From assembly GCA_049522195.1 (NCBI GenBank), contig JBEKOB010000014.1, positions 1 through 59,899 on the forward strand: a stretch of 59,899 nucleotides of DNA, given 5' to 3'. Origin of the DNA: UBA9647 sp049522195. Its GTDB lineage: Bacteria; Bacteroidota; Ignavibacteria; UBA10030. The number at the start of each line of letters is the position of its first letter. Position 1 is the first letter of the stretch. The position numbers and the translations under genes were made by a program. Positions 38,859 through 47,417 of this stretch are shown here, piece after piece. The notes beneath the pieces were generated by a model that did no database searches, was not told the DNA's origin, and saw only the letters and a program-made list of their open reading frames with translations.

Positions 38859-39977
38859 ATGGGCGATAAACCTCTCTCCATTTGGGAACAGGCGCAGCTA
38901 CAAGGATATTCTCGCCGAGAATTCCTTCGTTTTGCCGGATGGCTGGCCGCAATGGCTGGAATTGAAGTAAGCGGCCTGGGCCAGGTAGTGAAAGCGATGG
39001 ACACCAAGTCCAGGCTGCCGGTTGTCTGGTTCCATTTCCAGGAGTGCACCTGCTGCAGTGAGTCGTTCATCCGTTCATCCCATCCGATTGTTTCGGATAT
39101 CGTGCTTGACAAGATCTCGCTCGATTACACTGAGACGCTCCAGGCTGCAGCGGGGCATCAGGCCGAGGAAGCTCTCCACAACACGATGAAGAAGTACAAA
39201 GGCGAATACTTGATGCTGGTCGAGGGATCGGTTCCCATGGAAAACGACGGAGTTTATTGCTGCATCGGTGGGAGGACGGCACTCGATATCGTCAAAGAGG
39301 CGGCAGAGGGGGCGAAGGCAATCGTAGCCTGGGGGAGCTGTGCCTCCAACGGTTGCATCCAGGCATCCAAACCGAATCCGACCGGCGCAACGCCGATCCA
39401 CAAAATCATCTCGGGCAAGCCCATCATCAATGTTCCAGGCTGTCCTCCGATCGCAGAGGTGATGGCAGGGACGATCGTCCATTTGCTTGCTTTTGACAGG
39501 ATACCGCAGCTTGATGGGTTAGGGAGGCCTAAGGCGTTCTATTCACGGCGTGTCCATGATACATGCTACCGCCGCCCGAATTACGACGCCGGGCTCTTTG
39601 TTGATTCGTTCGACGATGAGAATGCGAAGAGGGGTTATTGCCTCTACAAGATGGGGTGCAGAGGTCCTGTGACATACAATTCGTGCGGCGTCATCCGATG
39701 GAACAACGGCGTCAGTTATCCGATTCAATCGGGGCACGGCTGCATAGGCTGCAGTGAAGCGAATTTCTGGGACAACGGACCGTTCTATCAGCATCTCGCG
39801 TCGTTCCCGGGGTTCGGGATCGAGACAACTGCAGACACGGTCGGTGTTGCGCTCGGTGTCGGAACCGCAGTCGGTATCGCGGCTCACGCAGTCTCCACCA
39901 ACATCCGGAAGCGCAAATTGATCAACGAAGGAATCGCCGGCAGCGAGCAACCGACTGAGAAGAAAGGGGGTGCCTAA
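38859..39977 (+). CDS. hyaA: Tat-exported group 1 [NiFe]-hydrogenase small subunit with six-cysteine (O2-tolerant) proximal cluster
   Basis: A 372-residue small subunit of a membrane-bound uptake hydrogenase. The N-terminus has the twin-arginine motif YSRREFLRFA (Arg19-Arg20), and a C-terminal helix (about 325-350, DTVGVALGVGTAVGIAAHA) anchors it. The proximal-cluster cysteines are 63, 65, 66, 161, 166 and 195 (ECTCCSESF, GSCASNGC, VPGCPP). Their spacing equals that of E. coli Hyd-1 (17, 19, 20, 115, 120, 149), including the two supernumerary cysteines that make the [4Fe-3S] cluster of O2-tolerant enzymes. It should oxidise H2 in the periplasm. Its stop overlaps the hyaB start (TAATG). Confidence 0.95.
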   Translation: MGDKPLSIWEQAQLQGYSRREFLRFAGWLAAMAGIEVSGLGQVVKAMDTKSRLPVVWFHFQECTCCSESFIRSSHPIVSDIVLDKISLDYTETLQAAAGHQAEEALHNTMKKYKGEYLMLVEGSVPMENDGVYCCIGGRTALDIVKEAAEGAKAIVAWGSCASNGCIQASKPNPTGATPIHKIISGKPIINVPGCPPIAEVMAGTIVHLLAFDRIPQLDGLGRPKAFYSRRVHDTCYRRPNYDAGLFVDSFDDENAKRGYCLYKMGCRGPVTYNSCGVIRWNNGVSYPIQSGHGCIGCSEANFWDNGPFYQHLASFPGFGIETTADTVGVALGVGTAVGIAAHAVSTNIRKRKLINEGIAGSEQPTEKKGGA

Positions 39978-41695
39978 TGGCAAAGCGCATTGTGGTAGAT
40001 CCCATTACCCGAATCGAAGGGCACCTTCGTATTGAGGCAGAGGTACGTGACGGGAAAATCGTCGATGCCTATAGTTCAGGAACCATGGTCCGCGGTTTCG
40101 AGATCATTCTCAAAGGCCGTGACCCGCGTGACGCGTGGGCCTTTGCAGAACGAGCGTGCGGCGTCTGCACAACAGTGCACGCACTTGCGTCGGTACGTAC
40201 CGTGGAAGATGCTTTGCAGATCACTGTTCCGCCGAACGCAGAGCTCATTCGCAACCTGATGTTCTGTGCGCAATACATGCAGGACCACGTCGTTCATTTC
40301 TATCATCTCCATGCCCTCGATTGGGTGGATGTCGTCAGCGCTCTCAAGGCCGATCCAAAGAAGACCTCGGATATTGCCCAGAGCATCTCAAGCTGGCCCA
40401 AGAGCTCCCCGAAGTACTTCGCGGACGTCCAGAAGCGGTTGACCGCGTTCGTGAATAGCGGTCAGTTGGGTATTTTCGCGAATGGATACTGGGGGCATGC
40501 TGCATACAAACTCCCGGCAGAGGTTAACCTGCTTGGAACAGCCCACTACCTTGAGGCACTCGAGTGGCAGAAGGAAGTTGTGAAGGTCCACACCATTTTC
40601 GGTGGGAAGAATCCGCATCCGAACTACCTCGTTGGCGGGGCTGCCTGCGCCATCAACCCCGATGATGCGAACGCGATAAACGCTGAGCGCCTTGCGTATG
40701 TTGGGACACTGTTAGACGACGCCAGGGAGTTTATCGAGAAGGTCTACATTCCCGATCTGCTTGCCGTTGCCAGCTTCTACAAGGACTGGGGAGCTGTGGG
40801 GGGTGGATTGTCAAACTACCTGGCTTACGGCGACTTGCCGACGAACGGCTACGGTGATCCGTCGAAATTCAAGTTCCCGCGTGGTGCAATTCTCAACCGC
40901 GATCTGAGTAAGGTGCTTGAGGTTGATGGGAAGAATGCGGAGCAGATCGAGGAATATATCAACCATTCATGGTATGAATACAGCGACGGCGATACCAAAG
41001 GAAAGCATCCCTGGGTTGGCGAGACGAAGCTGAAATACAGCGGTCCGAAACCGCCTTATGACTTCCTCAACGTGGAGCAGAAATACAGCTGGTTGAAGAC
41101 GCCGCGATGGAAAGGGAATGCGATGGAAGTCGGGCCGCTGGCGCGACTCCTCGTCGCGTACGCCTCTGGAAACGCCGAGGTGAAGGAGCTCGTCAATGGC
41201 ACCTTGAAAAAGCTCGACGTCCCGGTTGCAGCGCTTTTCTCGACGCTTGGACGCACGGCTGCGCGAGGCCTTGAGACCTTACTCGTTTCGAACTGGTCGA
41301 AGGAGTTTTACAGCCAACTCCTCGCGAACATCAAGAACGGTGATACGAGAGTATTCAACGGTGCGAAGTGGGATCCGGAGACCTGGCCGAAGGAGGCAAA
41401 AGGGGTCGGGTTGACCGAGGCGCCCCGGGGAGCTCTTGCACACTGGATCGTCATCAAAGACAAGAAGATCGACAACTATCAACTCGTGGTACCCAGCACA
41501 TGGAATGCATCGCCCCGGGATGGTAAAGGCCAGATGTCGGCGTATGAAGCCGCTCTGATCGGGACGCCCGTGAAGAATCCGGATCAGCCGCTCGAGCTGC
41601 TGCGGACGATCCACTCCTTTGATCCGTGCATCGCGTGTGCTGTGCATCTCTACGACGAACGCGGCGACTACGTCCATCATATTAACACTTACTAG
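39977..41695 (+). CDS. hyaB: Group 1 [NiFe]-hydrogenase large subunit
   Basis: A 572-residue catalytic subunit. The first ligand motif is ERACGVCTTVHALAS and the second is DPCIACAVH, followed by a 15-residue tail (LYDERGDYVHHINTY) to be removed by the protease encoded at 42555. It has no signal of its own and would be co-exported with HyaA through the Tat system. Size and motifs match group 1 enzymes such as Hyd-1 and HoxG. Confidence 0.96.
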   Translation: MAKRIVVDPITRIEGHLRIEAEVRDGKIVDAYSSGTMVRGFEIILKGRDPRDAWAFAERACGVCTTVHALASVRTVEDALQITVPPNAELIRNLMFCAQYMQDHVVHFYHLHALDWVDVVSALKADPKKTSDIAQSISSWPKSSPKYFADVQKRLTAFVNSGQLGIFANGYWGHAAYKLPAEVNLLGTAHYLEALEWQKEVVKVHTIFGGKNPHPNYLVGGAACAINPDDANAINAERLAYVGTLLDDAREFIEKVYIPDLLAVASFYKDWGAVGGGLSNYLAYGDLPTNGYGDPSKFKFPRGAILNRDLSKVLEVDGKNAEQIEEYINHSWYEYSDGDTKGKHPWVGETKLKYSGPKPPYDFLNVEQKYSWLKTPRWKGNAMEVGPLARLLVAYASGNAEVKELVNGTLKKLDVPVAALFSTLGRTAARGLETLLVSNWSKEFYSQLLANIKNGDTRVFNGAKWDPETWPKEAKGVGLTEAPRGALAHWIVIKDKKIDNYQLVVPSTWNASPRDGKGQMSAYEAALIGTPVKNPDQPLELLRTIHSFDPCIACAVHLYDERGDYVHHINTY

Positions 41696-41704
41696 GAGGG
41701 CCGT

Positions 41705-42391
41705 ATGGAAAGTATCTCTATCGGACGTGTCTACGTCTGGCAGCTTCCAGTCCGGCTCTATCACTGGGTGAACGCTCTTTGTGTGGTGGCTCTGTCCGTG
41801 ACGGGCTATCTCATAGGGACTCCTCTGGCTGTTGCAAGCGCTTCTGAAGCGTCGTACAGCTATTGGTTCGGGATTGTACGGTTCATCCACTTTATCGCCG
41901 GGTTCCTCTTTTTCTTTAACTTCGTCTTCCGCATCTACTGGGGATTTGTAGGGAACCAGTTCGCCCGATGGGACAACTTCATCCTCCACACGAAGGAGCA
42001 ATTCAAGGAACTGGTCGATGTGCTTCGGGTGGATATTCTCCAGCTGCGGGTAAAACCGCTTCAGTCAATCGGACATAATACGCTTGCCGGCTTCACGTAC
42101 TTTCTCTCATTCCTTGCTTTTCTGTTTCAGTGCATTACGGGATTTGGACTGTACGCCGCTATGAGCGATGCCTGGTTGCCGCGACTCTTCAGCTGGATAG
42201 TGCCGATGATGGGAGGCGATTTTGCCGTACGCCAATGGCATCATATGTTCATGTGGTTCTTCATCCTGTTTTCGATCGTCCACGTGTACCTCGTTTTCTA
42301 CCACGACTACGTCGAAGGCCGGGGAGTGACGTCTTCGATGGTCGGAGGGTGGAAATTCGTCGAAAGAGGGGACGGAACGAGAACGAAGTAG
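41705..42391 (+). CDS. hyaC: Hydrogenase b-type cytochrome subunit
   Basis: A 228-residue membrane protein with four hydrophobic segments. His residues typical of HyaC/HupC heme ligation occur in PVRLYHWVNALC, VRFIHFIAGF and QWHHMFMWFFILFSIVHVY. It would anchor HyaAB and pass electrons to the quinone pool. The ribosome site is AGGAGG. A terminator follows 18 bases after the stop, so the downstream maturation genes need another promoter or read-through. Confidence 0.94.
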   Translation: MESISIGRVYVWQLPVRLYHWVNALCVVALSVTGYLIGTPLAVASASEASYSYWFGIVRFIHFIAGFLFFFNFVFRIYWGFVGNQFARWDNFILHTKEQFKELVDVLRVDILQLRVKPLQSIGHNTLAGFTYFLSFLAFLFQCITGFGLYAAMSDAWLPRLFSWIVPMMGGDFAVRQWHHMFMWFFILFSIVHVYLVFYHDYVEGRGVTSSMVGGWKFVERGDGTRTK

Positions 42392-42409
42392 AAACAAAAG
42401 CATATAACG

Positions 42410-42443
42410 AAAGGCAATCCTCCGCACCGGGGATTGCCTTTTT
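42410..42443 (+). terminator. Intrinsic terminator after hyaC
   Basis: Stem AAAGGCAATCC with GGATTGCCTTT and a short GC-rich loop, followed by TTTTG. It ends the hyaABC transcript. Confidence 0.9.
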
Positions 42444-42554
42444 GTTTCCTCAATCTGGAGCCTCAGAGCGGATCTTCGTTGCGTTGCTTGCCGTCTGGGC
42501 TGGCTTTTTGTCGTCGAAAACCATATCATCACTTGAGAAACGTCTCGGACTACA

Positions 42555-43019
42555 ATGACATCGGAGAAGCGGACACTCGTGCTGGGCATCGGAAACCTCC
42601 TCATGGGAGACGAAGGAGTGGGTGTGCACGCGATTCGTGAAATGGAAAAAACAACGGTACCCGAGCACGTCTCCTTGTTGGATGGAGGGACTGGAGGATT
42701 CCATTTGTTGTCGCTGTTTCAGGAGTACGATCCCATTATCGTCATTGATGCAACAATGGATCAGAAACCTGAGGGGGACGTTCAGCTCAGGCGTCCGCGC
42801 TTCGCCAGCGAGTTTCCAAGAACCCTCAGTGCGCATGATATTGGCCTGCGGGACCTCCTCGAGTCCGCGACGCTACTCGGACCGCTTCCCCGGCTCTTTC
42901 TGGTCACTGTCTCGATCAAAGACCTTCAAACCATGTCAACCGAGCTCTCACCGAAAATTCGTAGTTCACTCCCAGCTGTTGTAGAGACAGTGAAAAACAT
43001 TCTCAGTACCGAGAATTGA
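42555..43019 (+). CDS. hyaD: Hydrogenase maturation endopeptidase for HyaB
   Basis: A 154-residue endopeptidase with signature GIGNLLMGDEGVGVHAI, then LLDGGTGGFHLLSLF and SAHDIGLRDLLESATLLG. The acidic residues and His expected at the nickel site are all present, closer to HyaD/HupD than to the other two paralogues. It lies just after hyaC but beyond a terminator. Confidence 0.93.
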   Translation: MTSEKRTLVLGIGNLLMGDEGVGVHAIREMEKTTVPEHVSLLDGGTGGFHLLSLFQEYDPIIVIDATMDQKPEGDVQLRRPRFASEFPRTLSAHDIGLRDLLESATLLGPLPRLFLVTVSIKDLQTMSTELSPKIRSSLPAVVETVKNILSTEN

Positions 43020-43054
43020 CCCTCTGAAATCGTTGTTTTTGCTCAAATTCGCTG

Positions 43055-43070
43055 TTGGCACCGTTGTTGC
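43055..43070 (+). promoter_or_regulatory. Sigma-54 promoter of hypA
   Basis: TTGGCAC-CGTTG-TTGC matches the -24/-12 consensus at every conserved position, with GG and GC 12 bases apart. The start of transcription would fall near 43082, about 35 bases before the hypA start codon. A sigma-54 activator gene is in the window (13937-15337). Confidence 0.8.
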
Positions 43071-43117
43071 CACTGTTCGACTGGTTGTCCACTGCCATCA
43101 CTTGAAGGTCTGGAAAC

Positions 43118-43480
43118 GTGCACGAGTTGTCGTTCGCAGAGAGTATTGCTGATATCATCCGTCAGAGCGTTCCGGAAGACGAACTGGAGGATGTCCGGAT
43201 TGTGCGGTTGAAGATCGGGACTCTCTCCGGTGTGGTCGCAGATTCGCTGGACTTTTGTTTCACAGCCATCTCCGCCCAGACGCCGCTGGCGCAAGCCCGG
43301 CTGGAAATCGAGCAGATCCCGTTTACGGTCTTGTGCAACTCATGCCGGAAAACGTTTGTTAATGACATCGGGTACGTCGTCTGTCCTGACTGCGGCGGTG
43401 TTGAAACCACGGTCGTATCGGGAAGAGAGCTCCAGGTTACAGAAATCGAACTCGACACGGAAGAAGAAAAGACATCATGA
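43118..43480 (+). CDS. hypA: Hydrogenase nickel-insertion protein HypA
   Basis: A 120-residue HypA that delivers nickel to hydrogenase large subunits. The N-terminal His2 (MHELSFAESI) is the nickel ligand. The zinc site is Cys73, 76, 89 and 92 (CNSC and CPDC). The start is GTG 43118. It overlaps hypB by 4 bases. Confidence 0.95.
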   Translation: MHELSFAESIADIIRQSVPEDELEDVRIVRLKIGTLSGVVADSLDFCFTAISAQTPLAQARLEIEQIPFTVLCNSCRKTFVNDIGYVVCPDCGGVETTVVSGRELQVTEIELDTEEEKTS

Positions 43481-44127
43481 GCATCATTACAGTTGAACGG
43501 AAAGTGTTGGAGAAGAATGATGAGATCGCGCGACGCAATCGTGACCTCTTCTCATCGAAAGGGATTTTCGTCATCAACCTGGTGAGTTCCCCGGGATCAG
43601 GAAAGACGAGCATACTGGAACGAACGCTGGAATACTTCAACCAGCGACTTCAGGTGGCAGTCATTGAGGGGGATGTGCAGACGGATTTCGACGCCCAGCG
43701 TATCGCACGCTACAACACGCCGGTTGTTCAGATCGTCACCAATGGCGGATGTCATCTTGAAGCAAAGCTCATTGAAGATGCCCTGGGGAATCTCGATCTG
43801 AGCGGGGTGAAGCTTCTTATCATCGAAAACGTTGGCAACCTCGTGTGCCCTTCCAACTACGATCTTGGAGAAGCTCTGAAAGTTGTAGTCGCAAGCACGA
43901 CGGAAGGGGATGACAAGCCGCTGAAATATCCCGCGATGTTCCAGCATGCTTCTGCATTGATCATCAATAAAATTGATTTGTTGCCATATCTCAACTGTGA
44001 CCTCAACGCCCTGAAGAAAAACGCCCTGAGCATCAACCCGGCGCTGAAGGTGTTTGAAACATCGTGCACCACAAAATTGGGAATCCCTGAGTGGTGTTCG
44101 TGGCTCGAGAGTAACGTGCGATCGTAA
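43477..44127 (+). CDS. hypB: Hydrogenase nickel-incorporation GTPase HypB
   Basis: A 216-residue SIMIBI-class GTPase. The P-loop is SSPGSGKTS at 37-45, the metal site at the dimer interface includes Cys92-His93 (NGGCHLEAK), and NKID is the G4 motif. There is no N-terminal His-rich or CxxCGC metal store, so nickel storage must be elsewhere. It works with HypA. Confidence 0.95.
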   Translation: MSIITVERKVLEKNDEIARRNRDLFSSKGIFVINLVSSPGSGKTSILERTLEYFNQRLQVAVIEGDVQTDFDAQRIARYNTPVVQIVTNGGCHLEAKLIEDALGNLDLSGVKLLIIENVGNLVCPSNYDLGEALKVVVASTTEGDDKPLKYPAMFQHASALIINKIDLLPYLNCDLNALKKNALSINPALKVFETSCTTKLGIPEWCSWLESNVRS

Positions 44128-44146
44128 GGGAGTCTCTACGACGAAG

Positions 44147-46531
44147 ATGAATGGGCAGAGCGATTCGAATCTCAGACTGAAGGCCATCATCCGCGGCGCT
44201 GTCCAGGGTGTAGGCTTTCGTCCTTTCGTTTATCGCCTGGCTGCCGAGATGCATCTTCCCGGTTGGGTCTCAAACACGGCGCAGGGTGTCTTCATCGAAG
44301 TCGAAGGTGGAAAGACCGCGCTCGATCAATTCATTCTTCGTCTTCAAAGTGAGAAGCCACCACGATCGTTCATCCAGAGCTTCGAATTCTCATTCCTCGA
44401 TCCGATCGGATTCACAACGTTTGAAATACGGGAGAGCGAAGGCAAGGGGCCGAAGACAGCTCTTGTCCTTCCCGACATAGCGACGTGTCCTGACTGTCTT
44501 GCCGATATCCTCGATCCAGAGAATCGGCGATATCTCTATCCGTTCACAAACTGTACGAACTGCGGGCCCCGGTTTTCCATCATCGAAGCGTTGCCGTACG
44601 ATCGACCAAACACATCCATGAAGCTTTTTCCGATGTGTCCGGAGTGTCAGAAGGAGTATGATGATCCGGCGGACAGGAGATTTCATGCCCAGCCGACCGC
44701 TTGTCCTGCATGCGGTCCGCAGCTTGAACTCTGGGATCATGCGGGCAACACGCTCGGCCGTCATCACAACGCACTCCTGGCAGCGGAAAAGGCAATCCGT
44801 GACGGTGCCATCGTCGCATTGAAAGGGCTTGGCGGCTTTCATCTGATGGTGGATGCGCGCAGCGAGGAAGCCGTGCAGCGTTTGAGGGAACGAAAGCATC
44901 GCGAAGAGAAGCCGTTTGCGCTGATGTTCCCGACGGTCGAGATGGTGGAAGATGAATGTGTGGTTTCGGAGTTTGAAAAACGACTTCTGCTGTCGCCTGA
45001 AGCGCCGATCGTATTGCTTCAAAGGAAGGACAATAGTGAGCTGTACGGGAAACAAGTGTCGAACCTTGGGTTGGCCAAATCCCTGGCTCCGAAGAATCCG
45101 TATTTGGGAATCATGCTTCCGTATACTCCGTTGCATCACCTTCTGATGAAGGAACTGAACCATCCGGTCGTTGCAACGAGCGGAAATCTGTCAGATGAAC
45201 CGATCTGCATCGACGAGCGAGATGCACTGAGACGGCTCAATGGGATCGCCGATGTGTTTCTCGTGCACAACAGGCCAATTGTTAGGCACATCGATGATTC
45301 GATTGTCCGTGTTCTCCTTGGACGCGAGCTTGTGATGCGGCGGGCAAGAGGATATGCCCCACTGCCAATACAGTTGTCGGATACGTCCGGGCCATCGATT
45401 CAGGCTGTGGGAGCACACCTCAAGAACACGGTGGCAATTGCCGTGGAGGGAAACGCCTTCATAAGCCAGCATATCGGAGATCTCGAAACGCATCAATCGC
45501 TCGAAGCATTCAGGAAAGTGCTTGCCGATCTCCGCCAACTGTTTGGCGTTGAGCCCTCAATGACGGCATGTGACATGCATCCTGACTACTTTTCATCAAA
45601 GGAAGCACGAAGAACCGATTCAGATGTTGTTGAGGTCCAGCACCATCATGCGCACGTGTTATCCTGCATGGCAGAGAATCAGATCGACGGTGAGGTACTT
45701 GGGGTTTCATGGGACGGCACAGGATACGGAACCGACAGAACAGTGTGGGGAGGTGAATTCCTTGTCGCCAGAAGTTCGGGATTTGAGCGGTTCGCAGCGT
45801 TTAAGACATTTCGGCTCGCTGGCGGGGAGAAAGCAATTAAGGAACCTCGAAGGACGGCTGCCGGGCTCTTGTTTGAGGCGATTGGGGAAGAGGTGTTCCG
45901 TCAACGAGAGCTGGCTCCGATGTCCGCATTTTCGGTGGCAGAATTGAGTGTTGTACTCCAGATGTTGAAAAACGGAGTGAACGCGCCCCTGACGTCTAGT
46001 GTTGGAAGGTTGTTTGACGGAGTGGCGTCCATAATGGGTCTCCGTCATCGTAACAGTTTTGAGGGACAAGCGGCCATGGAGCTTGAGTTTGCCCTGGTCG
46101 GGGAGACCTCGGAGCAAACGTACCGGTGTTCCATCGAAAAGAATCATGAAACGGGAGATGTGTCCGTGCGCCCGTCCTATGTGGTTGACTGGACGAAGAT
46201 GATCAACGATGTTTGGACTGATTCCCGCAGATGTGTGCCGGCATCCATGATCTCAAAGAAATTTCATAATGCGCTGGTGGAGTCTATCATTGAGATTGCG
46301 AAGCTGGCCGGCCTCAATCGTGTTGTTCTGAGCGGCGGGTGTTTCCAGAACAGGTATCTCACAGAGAAAGCCGTTACGAGGTTGCGCGCATCAGGGTTCC
46401 GGCCATATTGGCATCAACGTGTTCCATCGAATGACGGCGGTATCTCTCTTGGGCAGATAGTCGCTGCCCGTCAGGTGAGTATGAGTCAAGATCGTGGACA
46501 CAACGAACTCATTGAGGAGGGGATACGATGA
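44147..46531 (+). CDS. hypF: Carbamoyltransferase HypF
   Basis: A 794-residue HypF that makes the cyanide precursor from carbamoyl phosphate. Order: acylphosphatase domain (IRGAVQGVGFRPFVYRLA), two zinc fingers (CPDC...CTNCGP, CPEC...CPACGP), a YrdC-like domain, and a Kae1-like domain with VQHHHAHVLSCMAE. ATG 44147 was chosen because it precedes the acylphosphatase strand; the longer frame from 44054 overlaps hypB. Length is normal. It overlaps the next gene by 4 bases. Confidence 0.96.
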   Translation: MNGQSDSNLRLKAIIRGAVQGVGFRPFVYRLAAEMHLPGWVSNTAQGVFIEVEGGKTALDQFILRLQSEKPPRSFIQSFEFSFLDPIGFTTFEIRESEGKGPKTALVLPDIATCPDCLADILDPENRRYLYPFTNCTNCGPRFSIIEALPYDRPNTSMKLFPMCPECQKEYDDPADRRFHAQPTACPACGPQLELWDHAGNTLGRHHNALLAAEKAIRDGAIVALKGLGGFHLMVDARSEEAVQRLRERKHREEKPFALMFPTVEMVEDECVVSEFEKRLLLSPEAPIVLLQRKDNSELYGKQVSNLGLAKSLAPKNPYLGIMLPYTPLHHLLMKELNHPVVATSGNLSDEPICIDERDALRRLNGIADVFLVHNRPIVRHIDDSIVRVLLGRELVMRRARGYAPLPIQLSDTSGPSIQAVGAHLKNTVAIAVEGNAFISQHIGDLETHQSLEAFRKVLADLRQLFGVEPSMTACDMHPDYFSSKEARRTDSDVVEVQHHHAHVLSCMAENQIDGEVLGVSWDGTGYGTDRTVWGGEFLVARSSGFERFAAFKTFRLAGGEKAIKEPRRTAAGLLFEAIGEEVFRQRELAPMSAFSVAELSVVLQMLKNGVNAPLTSSVGRLFDGVASIMGLRHRNSFEGQAAMELEFALVGETSEQTYRCSIEKNHETGDVSVRPSYVVDWTKMINDVWTDSRRCVPASMISKKFHNALVESIIEIAKLAGLNRVVLSGGCFQNRYLTEKAVTRLRASGFRPYWHQRVPSNDGGISLGQIVAARQVSMSQDRGHNELIEEGIR

Positions 46532-46722
46532 ACCTTCTATCCGGTCAAATCGAAGAGATCTATGTGCATGAAGGGATGGCGATGGGGAAGGTCAATGTGC
46601 GCGGAGCCCTTCTCAAGGTCTCGCTCACATTCCTGATGGACGCAAAGATCGGTGACACCATCCTGATTGAGTCAGGCGTGGCAATCTCAAAAACGGAACT
46701 GGAACAGGTAAAAGAAATCTGA
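46528..46722 (+). CDS. HypC-like chaperone lacking the essential N-terminal cysteine
   Basis: A 64-residue HypC/HupF-family protein. The body (VNVRGALLKVSLTFLMDAKIGDTILIESGVAIS) aligns with HypC. The N-terminus reads MNLLSGQIEE instead of MCLAIPGKV, so the Cys2 that carries the Fe(CN)2CO unit and binds HypD is absent. It has a good ribosome site (GAGGAGGGG) and lies between hypF and a normal hypC, so it is probably expressed. Its role, perhaps a large-subunit-specific chaperone, is unknown. Confidence 0.85.
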   Translation: MNLLSGQIEEIYVHEGMAMGKVNVRGALLKVSLTFLMDAKIGDTILIESGVAISKTELEQVKEI

Positions 46723-46732
46723 CGGAGGGTGT

Positions 46733-46993
46733 ATGTGCCTGGCAATACCCGGCAAAGTTCTCAGCATCGACACAAATGTACAACCTACGATGGGAATCGT
46801 GAGCTTCGGAGGAATCGAGAAACGGGTGTGCCTTGAATGGACGCCGGAAGTCTCGCTCGGCGATTACGTGATTGTTCACGTGGGCTTTGCCATCAGTAAG
46901 ATGGACGAACAGGAGGCGCTCGAGACACTCAAGCTGATCCAGGAAATCGATGGGAGTCTGGATGAGCTGAAATCGCCGGAGGATCAAAAGTAA
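46733..46993 (+). CDS. hypC: Hydrogenase assembly chaperone HypC
   Basis: An 86-residue HypC with intact MCLAIPGKVLSI start (Cys2) and the core VSFGGIEKRVCLEW and GDYVIVHVGFAISKMDEQEA. It forms the HypCD complex on which the Fe(CN)2CO centre is built. It sits 10 bases after the cysteine-less paralogue. Confidence 0.95.
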   Translation: MCLAIPGKVLSIDTNVQPTMGIVSFGGIEKRVCLEWTPEVSLGDYVIVHVGFAISKMDEQEALETLKLIQEIDGSLDELKSPEDQK

Positions 46994-47417
46994 ATGCTCT
47001 CATCACAAATCTGTAAGGCTGTAATCATCAGGATACAGGTTCCCGTCCTGCTGCTTCCCACCACTTCGTCGGTTGTCAGCCAACCCACCGCTTTTCCCTC
47101 CTGACTCGGCCAACCCGAGCTTGCTGACCACATCACCATTGGTGGACAGATTGCCAGTGGAAGGTGCCGTCAGTGCACAGAATCTGCCCAGACTCGATCC
47201 GTCTCAATGCTGAACTCTGTTTATGATCGATTGCTCTCCTTCGTGTTCCTATCATAAAACGCTTTTGTCCGTCGTCTGACAACAAACCGCTCAGGTTGAC
47301 AATGACTCGTTGATGTCATATTTTGCATCAGTCGGCAACTCTTGACGGTGCATTCAATGAGGAAGTTCAGGAGAAGACTCGGCGGTTGAGACCACTCGAG
47401 AGGTCACAAGGCAGTCC
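46994..47417. other. Intergenic region between hypC and hypD
   Basis: About 420 bases with no credible gene, no strong terminator and no -24/-12 element that I could find. Only a 5-base hairpin (CTCGG-CCAAC-CCGAG) near 47105 stands out. The gap is unusual because hypC and hypD are normally adjacent; a deleted or decayed gene may have been here. Confidence 0.45.
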
